Shown here: positions 57,616-64,000 of the stretch, piece after piece | Numbering within the stretch: the stretch's first letter is position 1 | Layout: the number at the start of each line of letters is the position of its first letter | Source: an uncultured Dyadobacter sp. | Lineage (GTDB): Bacteria > Bacteroidota > Bacteroidia > Cytophagales > Spirosomataceae | Assembly: GCF_946482605.1 (NCBI RefSeq) | Contig: NZ_CAMLSE010000034.1 | Location: 18,448 to 82,447 of the forward strand | DNA length: 64,000 nt | Direction of reading: 5' to 3' | Notes under the pieces: model-generated | Told to the model about the DNA's origin: nothing | The model's database searches: none | The model's input: only the letters and a program-made list of their open reading frames with translations | Made by a program: the position numbers and the translations under genes

Positions 57616-58485
57616 ACTTCCACTCTGCACTTTATACTTTTCTGAAAAGTTGCCCATATTAATGCCGAGTGAAAAATTGAGCAGGCTATTGAAATAGCCC
57701 ACGTCCGCACCTTCTTTCACATCTCCGAACGTGTTGACAAACTTCACCTTCCCTTCATATATCCTGGTGCCGGCCTTAAAAATCTGCACTTTTACATCAT
57801 CGCCTGTCTGCACATTCAATTGATTGAAATGCGTCCTGTCTATATTGGTCCAAACATTACCATACTGAATGTCCAGGATCGGAATCGCGCCCAGAACCTT
57901 TCCTTTTTCAAAAGAGGGCTTCTGGTACGGGATGGAAACAACCCTGGCTGGTAATTGCTGTCCCACCTGCTCAAAAGATATTACCTTTGCAGCCAGCCGT
58001 GCGCCAGTATAGGCATATACGTCTCGCCCGTGAAAGGTATACGATTCTCCTGAGTCCTTCCTCCTGTTGACCGCTTCATCGATTTCCCTCACCTCGCTGA
58101 TCCCCATTTGCTCCGCAACGAGCGTAAGCGTACCATTGTCAGGGGTAACAAAGTAATGTCCCGATTTCGTCAGCAAAACGACCGACTTCCGGTCAGTTCC
58201 TACACCTGGGTCTACGACTGAAACAAAAACCGTCCCCACCGGCCAGTAGGGTGCCGTCTGCACCAGCCGATAAGCCGCCTCCCAGATGTTGTAAGCAGGA
58301 ATCTCATGCGTCACATCATATAGCCTGATATCCGACGAAACACCGGTAGCTACTCCCTTCATGGCAGAGACGGCTCCGTCCTTCAAACCGAAATCGGATT
58401 GAAAAACCACCGTATTATGCTGCGCCGAGGCGGCGAGGGAAGCGATGCAAAGAAATACCAGCGGAAATTTGTACAGCTTAGCCAT
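57589..58485 (-). CDS. exported SAM-hydroxide adenosyltransferase (DUF62) family protein
   Basis: About 298 residues. From residue 25 it is the DUF62/chlorinase-fluorinase fold: FQSDFGLKDGAVSAMKG near 31, DVTHEIPAYNIWEAAY, VFVSVVDPGVGTDRKSV, and FVTPDNGTLTLVAEQ. Bacterial members usually hydrolyse SAM to adenosine and methionine in the cytosol. Here MAKLYKFPLVFLCIASLAASAQ is a clear signal peptide, which would place it in the periplasm. An upstream start at 58512 would still keep the signal. Confidence 0.88.
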   Translation of the reverse strand: MAKLYKFPLVFLCIASLAASAQHNTVVFQSDFGLKDGAVSAMKGVATGVSSDIRLYDVTHEIPAYNIWEAAYRLVQTAPYWPVGTVFVSVVDPGVGTDRKSVVLLTKSGHYFVTPDNGTLTLVAEQMGISEVREIDEAVNRRKDSGESYTFHGRDVYAYTGARLAAKVISFEQVGQQLPARVVSIPYQKPSFEKGKVLGAIPILDIQYGNVWTNIDRTHFNQLNVQTGDDVKVQIFKAGTRIYEGKVKFVNTFGDVKEGADVGYFNSLLNFSLGINMGNFSEKYKVQSGSEWSIVLSK

Positions 58486-58527
58486 GCGTCTTTGTTTTCT
58501 TGAAATAAACAAAAATTATTGCCTGAA

Positions 58528-59112
58528 TCAATCCTTCAACTGTTTGGCGTCCAGTTTCCTGATTATCTCCTTTTTGCTGAATAGCAGCCGCCAAACGGCA
58601 AAAGTGGTGTCTTGTGCGCTCATGCACTTTTTGCAAACAATGCTTTCGACAGGGACAGGCGCATTATATGCCAGCAAGGTGTCATTTAACTGTTGTAAAT
58701 TGTCACCGGCAGCTGTCTTGCTTCTGGCGCTGTAAAGGTAGGCGTCCAGTATTTCACGCTCTTTCGGCGACAGTGATGGATTTTTCAGGTCGGCGGCGCC
58801 CAGGAGCTCCACTTTAACGCCATATTCTTTTTGTAAAGCGGCGACAACCGGAATTCCCGACAGGTTTTTACAAAGTCCCAGGCCAGACGCCGGGTTTTTC
58901 TCCAATTCGCTTTTCAAAGCTTTTTCGGCGATCTGCGCTATTTTCTTTCCCCATTCATCGGCCGCATAAACAAGCTGTGTGTTGGTAACCCGTTTGATCT
59001 GCGATGCCTTAATCTCACGGCTCAATTCCTTCGTATTTTCAAGGCGACCACTTTTAAAATCACATGCGGAAAAAAATCCGGCTATCGCTGCGATATATAA
59101 CAACTGTCTCAT
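58528..59112 (-). CDS. Tll0287-like (DUF3365) lipoprotein
   Basis: 194 residues. The signal ends in a lipobox (AGFFSAC), then a helical and mixed domain with KNPSLSPKEREILDAYLYSA and a pair CKKCM near residue 160. The arrangement recalls the Tll0287-like haem/sensor domain, but the second Cys is followed by Met, not the His of a CxxCH site, so haem attachment is doubtful. Its stop is 42 bases before the SAM-hydrolase-like start on the same strand; the two exported proteins may be one operon. Confidence 0.72.
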   Translation of the reverse strand: MRQLLYIAAIAGFFSACDFKSGRLENTKELSREIKASQIKRVTNTQLVYAADEWGKKIAQIAEKALKSELEKNPASGLGLCKNLSGIPVVAALQKEYGVKVELLGAADLKNPSLSPKEREILDAYLYSARSKTAAGDNLQQLNDTLLAYNAPVPVESIVCKKCMSAQDTTFAVWRLLFSKKEIIRKLDAKQLKD

Positions 59113-59209
59113 AATCCATGAATGTTAAACTAATGTATCCACTTTCCGCACCTGGCCCGTCCTGGCATGCATATAACGTCTTGAAATCATTCATTTAGCT
59201 AAAATGCGT

Positions 59210-59217
59210 ATCTTTGT
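59210..59217 (+). promoter_or_regulatory. -7 promoter element of prfA
   Basis: TATCTTTG fits TAnnTTTG and lies 36 bases before the prfA ATG. A TTG at 59182 is 25 bases upstream, a little far for the -33 element. Confidence 0.5.
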
Positions 59218-59253
59218 GCCCCGAATGCGTCGTGCCAAAGATATCCAATAAAG

Positions 59254-60327
59254 ATGATCGATAAATTAGAAGCTATAAAAGAACGTTTTGAAGAGGTTTC
59301 TCAACAAATCATACAACCCGAAGTTGTCTCCGACTCTACACGCTATTCCAAGATCAGCAAAGAATACAAAGATCTGGGCAAGATCGTGGACCAGTATGCG
59401 ATTTACCAAAAATTGCAAAAGGATATAGCCGGCACCAAGGAGCTTATAGCCACTGAAAAAGACGAAGATCTGCGCGAAATGGCCAAGGAGGAGCTCGATG
59501 AGCTAACCCCCAGACTCGCAGAGCTGGAACAGGCGATCAAGGAACTGCTTATCCCCAAAGATCCCAACGACAGCCGCAATATCATACTCGAAGTCCGCGG
59601 AGGTACCGGCGGCGACGAAGCAGCTATCTTCGCGGGTGATCTTTTCCGAATGTATCAGCGCTTTTTCGAGAAAATGGGCTGGCGCTCGTCCGTGATGGAC
59701 TATACCGAAGGGACCAATGGTGGCTACAAGGAGATCATCTGCAAGGTTGAAGGGGAAGATGTATATGGTAAAATGAAGTTCGAGTCGGGCGTACACCGCG
59801 TACAACGCGTTCCACAGACCGAATCACAGGGAAGGATCCATACTTCTGCGGCATCCGTTGCCGTGCTGCCGGAAGCCGAAGAAGTGGATGTGCAGATCAA
59901 TATGAATGATGTCCGCGTAGATACATTCCAATCGTCGGGTGCGGGTGGACAATCGGTTAACACGACTTATTCCGCGGTACGTCTGACCCACATTCCATCC
60001 GGACTCGTGGTGAGCTGCCAAGATGAGCGTTCCCAGCTGAAAAACAAGGATCGTGCATTGAGCGTACTGCGTTCACGCCTGTACGAGATCGAATTGAAGA
60101 AACACAACGACGCGATCAGTTCACAGCGGAAATCAATGGTCGGCAGTGGCGACCGCTCCGATAAGATCCGGACTTACAACTACCCGCAAAGCCGCATTAC
60201 CGATCACCGGATCGGATATACGGTTTACAACCTGCCGGCTGTCATGGAAGGTGATATTGCTGAGTTGATTGAGAAGCTGCGCATTGCTGAGAATGCAGAA
60301 AGAATGCAGGAAGGAGAAGCGGTTTAA
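59254..60327 (+). CDS. prfA: peptide chain release factor 1
   Basis: 357 residues. The catalytic GGQ is in SSGAGGQSVNTTYSAVRL near residue 230. The stop-codon recognition domain (VEGEDVYGKMKFESGVHRVQ) and the C-terminal RITDHRIGYTVYNL are standard. It reads UAA and UAG and releases the peptide. Length is normal. Confidence 0.97.
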   Translation: MIDKLEAIKERFEEVSQQIIQPEVVSDSTRYSKISKEYKDLGKIVDQYAIYQKLQKDIAGTKELIATEKDEDLREMAKEELDELTPRLAELEQAIKELLIPKDPNDSRNIILEVRGGTGGDEAAIFAGDLFRMYQRFFEKMGWRSSVMDYTEGTNGGYKEIICKVEGEDVYGKMKFESGVHRVQRVPQTESQGRIHTSAASVAVLPEAEEVDVQINMNDVRVDTFQSSGAGGQSVNTTYSAVRLTHIPSGLVVSCQDERSQLKNKDRALSVLRSRLYEIELKKHNDAISSQRKSMVGSGDRSDKIRTYNYPQSRITDHRIGYTVYNLPAVMEGDIAELIEKLRIAENAERMQEGEAV

Positions 60328-60342
60328 AGTTAATCCCCTTAA

Positions 60343-60573
60343 CTAATGAAGCGACGTTTCAGATTTTTCGATCGGCTGACTTAGTTCAATCTCATCCATA
60401 TTATAACTGAAACCATCCTCGTAGAATGTCAGATTGACCACTTCGAGGATGTTTTTTTTCAACTCTTCCATACTATCGCCCTGCGTGCCAATGAATTTGT
60501 CGGCAATGTCGGCGACGGCGCTGTAACCATCCTCTTCTCTGATAACTTCCAGCACTATTTTAGGCTTTTTCAT
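60343..60573 (-). CDS. orphan HicB-like protein
   Basis: 76 residues. KIVLEVIREEDGYSAVADIADKFI followed by GDSMEELKKNILEVVNL is the HicB/DUF1902 fold. No HicA toxin gene adjoins it; upstream on the same strand, 14 bases away, ends the thioredoxin-like gene. It may be a relic or a stand-alone regulator. Confidence 0.8.
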   Translation of the reverse strand: MKKPKIVLEVIREEDGYSAVADIADKFIGTQGDSMEELKKNILEVVNLTFYEDGFSYNMDEIELSQPIEKSETSLH

Positions 60574-60587
60574 CTCTTATGGCAGCC

Positions 60588-61163
60588 CTATTTCGCAGGA
60601 TACAAAGTCCCGTAAGTCTTCGCCTTGTAACTTTCGAAATCCTGCTTTTTGTGGTAATCCTCTCCGAAAAAGGTAATGATCTGGTGAAATTCCTTCGCTT
60701 TCAGATATCCAGGCAGCGGCTGGATCATGTTGAATTGATCGTCCAGAAAAACCGTGGTGGGATAACTTGGCTGGTTGTTGGTTAATGCCAATGCGATCTC
60801 GTTGATGCCCCGTCCGCCCTGGGCGAGGTATTTGAATTCCTTGTCACCGAGCTTGATCGTCCCTTTTTGCTCTGCATCGAGCTTTACGGCATAGTATTTC
60901 TTATTGATATATTCGGTTACCGCTTTGTCCTTGAACGTCTCCCTATCCATCACTTTGCACCAGCCGCACCAGTCGGTGTAAACGTCGATCAGGATTTTAC
61001 GGGGCTCTTTCTTGATTTTGGCGAAGGCTTCCTCGATCGTCAGCCACTGAATGCCGTCGGCGAATTTCTCCGGGGCAGGGCCCTTCCCGCTATCTGCCTT
61101 AAAGCCGGTCAGAAATACCAGCATGACCGGAAATATTATGAGTGATGACAAGAGTCGTTTCAT
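60588..61163 (-). CDS. exported thioredoxin-fold protein
   Basis: 191 residues. Signal (LLSSLIIFPVMLVFLTGF), then a thioredoxin domain with active site DWCGWCKVMDRETF near residue 66 and cis-Pro in PSYPTTVFLD. It resembles DsbD/DUF255-type periplasmic reductases or isomerases. Partner unknown. Confidence 0.88.
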   Translation of the reverse strand: MKRLLSSLIIFPVMLVFLTGFKADSGKGPAPEKFADGIQWLTIEEAFAKIKKEPRKILIDVYTDWCGWCKVMDRETFKDKAVTEYINKKYYAVKLDAEQKGTIKLGDKEFKYLAQGGRGINEIALALTNNQPSYPTTVFLDDQFNMIQPLPGYLKAKEFHQIITFFGEDYHKKQDFESYKAKTYGTLYPAK

Positions 61164-61245
61164 GGTATTTTTTTAGATTTCTTCTCTTAAACAAATCTCA
61201 GACACAAATCATTGCCCGATATCGGCATTCAAAAACCCAACTGAA

Positions 61246-61608
61246 ATGGAAGCCAGCAAAGTCATCCCAATTTTACGCATTTTTGATGAAACTAAGGCAC
61301 GGGAATTCTACATGGGATGGCTCGGTTTCGGGATCGACTGGGAACACCGGTTTTCAGACGATGCACCGCTTTACATGCAAATTTCGCGTGGTGGCGTCAT
61401 CCTTCACCTCTCGGAACATCACGGCGACAGCACACCCGGCGCCAAAATCTTCATCGAATGCACCGGCGTGCGGGATTTTCATAAAGAACTGACCGCAAAA
61501 CAATACAAATACAACCACCCCGGACTCGAACAGGAGCCCTGGAACGCCGTTTCAGTAACTGTCATCGACCCGTTTATGAACCGATTGGCCTTTGATGAGC
61601 GACTTTAA
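61246..61608 (+). CDS. glyoxalase/bleomycin-resistance fold protein
   Basis: 120 residues, one VOC domain pair. VIPILRIFDETKAREFYMGW, GVILHLSEHHGD and FIECTGVRDFHKEL show the beta-alpha-beta-beta-beta repeats; the C-terminus SVTVIDPFMNRLAFDE is like bleomycin-binding proteins. Resistance or metal-dependent lyase role is not decidable. It overlaps the convergent transporter gene by four bases. Confidence 0.87.
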   Translation: MEASKVIPILRIFDETKAREFYMGWLGFGIDWEHRFSDDAPLYMQISRGGVILHLSEHHGDSTPGAKIFIECTGVRDFHKELTAKQYKYNHPGLEQEPWNAVSVTVIDPFMNRLAFDERL

Positions 61609-62531
61609 GAATTTTTGGTTTTGGCAAAGGATACCAGAATACCACCCGCGATGATCAGCAGCATGCCGGTCAGCATCGATAAGGAGGGGATAGCTTCACC
61701 CATCAAAAAGCCGATCAATACAGAAAAGAGGATATTGGAATAACCTACGGCGGCGACGCGGCCTGCTTTATCGTAAGTGAATGACTGCGTCAGCATTCTT
61801 TGTCCCAAAAGCGCGGTAAGCCCCAATGCCAGAAACCCCAGCCATTGATATGCATTCTCCGGCCATTTGAAAGTGCCTATCAGAAAATCCAAGTCCTCCA
61901 TCGGATAATAGGTCCCGACCAGCATCGACAAAACAGGCATTACAATGCCACTGAGCATAAATGAAAGAATAATCGCGCGGGTGTCGTACACGACTCCGAG
62001 CTGGCGGATCGAGAGATAGGAGATCGCAGTCAGCAAAGCATTACCCAACCCCAGTGCATTATCCCGCAGAGAGGACGAAAGGTCGGGGCGGAAAACGAAT
62101 AAAATTCCAGTAAAACCAACGAATATCGCCATCCACTCTTTCCCGTTCAGCGTTTCGCCAATGAGCAGCCAGGAAAAAAGCGCCAGGAAAATCGGGTACG
62201 TGTATTGATAGGTAGACGCTCGCCCAAGCCCCAGCGTCTGAATCGCGTAGAACAGCATATAGAGCGATAATGTCCCTACCACACCCCTGAAAATGAGTAA
62301 CCCTAATTTGCCGCCTTCCTGCCTCAGTGGCCGTCTCCAGATACTACCAAAGATGAAAACTACCCCAACGATATTCCTGAAAAATACCAGTTGCACGATA
62401 TGAAATTCCCTCCCGAGCCATTTGGAGATAGCGGATGTGAGCGAGAAGAAAAATGCGGCACCCAGCATGAGGTAAATGCCTTTCAGGGAAGATGCGGTCG
62501 AGAAACTTTGAGTAGAAGCTGCCAAAAGCAA
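61605..62531 (-). CDS. EamA-type drug/metabolite transporter
   Basis: 308 residues, ten helices in two EamA halves (LMLGAAFFFSLTSAISKWL and the second half from about 160). Inner-membrane exporter or importer of unknown small molecules. ATG 62531 is used, though a start at MLGAAFFF further in is possible. Confidence 0.88.
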   Translation of the reverse strand: MLLAASTQSFSTASSLKGIYLMLGAAFFFSLTSAISKWLGREFHIVQLVFFRNIVGVVFIFGSIWRRPLRQEGGKLGLLIFRGVVGTLSLYMLFYAIQTLGLGRASTYQYTYPIFLALFSWLLIGETLNGKEWMAIFVGFTGILFVFRPDLSSSLRDNALGLGNALLTAISYLSIRQLGVVYDTRAIILSFMLSGIVMPVLSMLVGTYYPMEDLDFLIGTFKWPENAYQWLGFLALGLTALLGQRMLTQSFTYDKAGRVAAVGYSNILFSVLIGFLMGEAIPSLSMLTGMLLIIAGGILVSFAKTKNS

Positions 62532-62588
62532 TCAATTTGCCGTAAAGATAGCGCTTCTCGCAAACAACCAAAAGTCAGCTAAAATAGC

Positions 62589-62596
62589 TAACTTTG
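62589..62596 (+). promoter_or_regulatory. -7 promoter element of the riboswitch transcript
   Basis: TAACTTTG fits TAnnTTTG, 6 bases before the riboswitch. No clear -33 TTG at the usual distance. Confidence 0.5.
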
Positions 62597-62601
62597 CGCC
62601 G

Positions 62602-62775
62602 CTTGGTGCCATAAACCACTTCTAATCAGGGGTTAGGCTTAATAGGGAATTCCGTGAAAGCCGGAAACTGTCCCCGCAACTGTAAGTCAGTAACAAACGG
62701 ACCGATCTTCATGCCACTGTTTTCGAACGGGAAGGCGCCGGATCCAATGACGAGCCAGGAGACCTGCCAGAGCGT
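62602..62775 (+). ncRNA. cobalamin (B12) riboswitch
   Basis: The conserved blocks appear in order: CTTGGTGCC at the start, AATAGGGAA near 62641, GTGAAAGCCGG, CTGTCCCCGCAACTGTAA near 62668 (the B12 box core), CCACTG near 62714, GGGAAGGCGCC near 62729, and GAGCCAGGAGACCTGCC at the end. It folds into the adenosylcobalamin-type aptamer and controls the TonB receptor gene that begins 8 bases after it. The gene-free stretch from 62532 to 62783 contains only this and its promoter. Confidence 0.92.
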
Positions 62776-62783
62776 TTGATCTG

Positions 62784-64000
62784 ATGTTTTCGGAGGAAAA
62801 GCCTAAGATCACCGCCAATCCATTGCTTGCTGGGGTGACTGCCGACCGGATTTTATTTATCATTTTGACGTTTTGGATAGGCTTTACTTTTCCTGTGCGT
62901 CTGTATGCCCAGAGCGACTCAGTCGATTTGAACCCGGTGGTTGTCAAAGGATTCGTTCCTCAAAACTTTATGAGTGGTCTTAAAATCCAGACCATCGATT
63001 CCACTTCCCTCGCGCTGTTCCGTTTCCAGAACATCGGTGACGCATTATCGGCTTACACACCGGTTTCATTCAAAAACTATGGCCCTGGCCAGCTGAGTAC
63101 GGCCTCATTTCGCGGCACGTCGGCCAATCATACCGCTGTGTTGTGGAACGGATTGAATATCAATGCACCTACGCTCGGGCAAACCGACTTCTCGACCATT
63201 CCGGTTGCCGGTTTTGACCGACTGTCGGTGCAGTATGGCTCCTCGGCCAGCATTGTGGGTACCGATGCCGTTGGAGGCAGCATTCTGCTCGACAGCAAGG
63301 CATCGGCCGGAGGTTTCGACATTGGTGTTGGCAGGCAGCAGGAAAGCTTCCGGAATCACCAGACACAGGCGTACCTTCGCTACGCCATGCCGCTGACAGA
63401 ACGATGGAAATTCTCCGGTAAAACCGCTATTTACAACGGCCGCATGAATAATGACTACCCCTACGAGGCCAGGAATGACTATGCGGTACTACCAACAGAA
63501 AGTGCTCAGAAAGGCGTTGTTCAGGATCTGTTTCTGCAATCCCGGAGCGACCAGGAGATTTCGGCGCACGTTTGGCTCACCAGCAACAAGCTCATACTGA
63601 CGCCGGCTGACGAAGCGGGCCGCGAAATGACGCTCACCGAGGCATATCGCGCCATGCTGCGCTATCGGGTCAGGACTTTTACTGTACGCACCGCGTGGGT
63701 GCGGGACATTATTGACTACGCGAAAGGCGACATCTCCCACCCCGACCATTCGGTTACAGACAAGTTGGCCAGCCACATTGATAAAGATATCACATTAAAC
63801 ATGCCGGGCTCACTCCGGCCGGTATCCATCAAAACCGGCATCGAATGGACGCATTTCCGTTCGCGGGTGCCGGGTTACGCATATGCGCGGGTCTCCGAAA
63901 ACCGTACCGACATTTTTGCCCTGACCCGCTGGCAGGCCACCGACCGGCTGACCGTTTCTGCCAATTTTCGACAAGCACTGATCAGCGGCTACAACCCGCC
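62784..64000 (+). CDS. TonB-dependent receptor, BtuB-like, truncated by the window edge
   Basis: At least 405 residues, open at the right edge. After a signal segment (FIILTFWIGFTFPVRLYAQ) comes a plug domain (IGDALSAYTPVSFKNYGPG, LSTASFRGTSANHTAVLWNG, LNINAPTLGQTDFSTIPVAG, VGTDAVGGSILLDS) and the start of the outer-membrane barrel. The B12 riboswitch just upstream makes cobalamin or a cobinamide the probable cargo. The start at ATG 62784 is close to the aptamer end; another start inside the signal segment is possible. Confidence 0.85.
   Translation, partial: MFSEEKPKITANPLLAGVTADRILFIILTFWIGFTFPVRLYAQSDSVDLNPVVVKGFVPQNFMSGLKIQTIDSTSLALFRFQNIGDALSAYTPVSFKNYGPGQLSTASFRGTSANHTAVLWNGLNINAPTLGQTDFSTIPVAGFDRLSVQYGSSASIVGTDAVGGSILLDSKASAGGFDIGVGRQQESFRNHQTQAYLRYAMPLTERWKFSGKTAIYNGRMNNDYPYEARNDYAVLPTESAQKGVVQDLFLQSRSDQEISAHVWLTSNKLILTPADEAGREMTLTEAYRAMLRYRVRTFTVRTAWVRDIIDYAKGDISHPDHSVTDKLASHIDKDITLNMPGSLRPVSIKTGIEWTHFRSRVPGYAYARVSENRTDIFALTRWQATDRLTVSANFRQALISGYNP

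Noticed and set aside
59230..60340. Programmed frameshift in prfA, as known for prfB.
   Set aside because: The reading frame is continuous and the protein is class PrfA, which has no such site.

Overview
The window reads as an interior piece of a Bacteroidota chromosome, most like the Cytophagales (Dyadobacter/Spirosoma group; the genus is a guess). The support is a secreted protein with a type IX secretion (T9SS) sorting domain, Bacteroidota-restricted families (DUF6702, DUF5777, DUF349, PD40-OmpA), promoters with the TAnnTTTG -7 box instead of a sigma-70 -10 box, and a YceD/rpmF/plsX/fabH/efp/accB/accC gene order. I see no rRNA, tRNA, CRISPR array, prophage or intact insertion sequence.

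Layout. 0-6.5 kb: NeuD-like acyltransferase, then a housekeeping run (YceD-like, L32, PlsX, FabH, EF-P, AccB, AccC) ending in a strong terminator. 6.5-7.7 kb: a HigBA toxin-antitoxin pair with a third small gene and a palindromic operator. 7.7-13.3 kb: Tat-exported Gfo/Idh/MocA oxidoreductase, an Nramp-like carrier lacking both metal-binding motifs, a large conserved protein of unknown function, a GGCT-fold protein and CoaX. 13.4-21.1 kb: secreted GH2 beta-galactosidase with a histone-like basic tail; a minus-strand set of Rieske lipoprotein, DUF5777 protein and YceI; an ECF sigma factor overlapping a gene for an inner-membrane-anchored outer-membrane barrel. 21.3-29.7 kb: MsbA-like ABC exporter overlapping a membrane-anchored MutS-family ATPase, RseP-type site-2 protease, DUF6702 protein, Lon.

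29.8-39 kb: hexuronate catabolism. UxaB lies alone on the plus strand; UxuA-UxaC and KdgK-Eda form two minus-strand units; a LacI-type regulator and an orphan ECF sigma factor lie next to them. Together they take glucuronate and galacturonate to pyruvate and glyceraldehyde-3-phosphate, but UxuB and UxaA are not in the window. A decayed Uma2 nuclease gene and a tandem/inverted repeat block sit in this region. 39-48.3 kb: DUF349 protein, EttA, a T9SS-secreted glycosidase-like protein, Mpl, LOG-family protein, PD40-OmpA protein. 48.3-54 kb: acyltransferase, membrane AraC-type regulator, orphan cytochrome oxidase subunit III, IspE, M28 peptidase. 54-62.5 kb: xylulokinase behind a perfect palindrome, tail-less SSB, zinc-ribbon protein, aldo/keto reductase, exported SAM-hydrolase-like protein, Tll0287-like lipoprotein, PrfA, orphan HicB, exported thioredoxin, glyoxalase-fold protein, EamA transporter. 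The right edge holds a cobalamin riboswitch and the start of a BtuB-like TonB-dependent receptor that runs off the window.

Most of the window is ordinary core chromosome. The observations I rate highest are the ECF sigma/trans-envelope barrel pair, the Nramp-like carrier with both metal motifs replaced, a signal anchor encoded by one arm of an inverted repeat (DUF6702 gene), the perfect palindrome touching the lon start codon, the 41-42 bp repeat block upstream of uxuA, and the exported SAM-hydrolase family protein.
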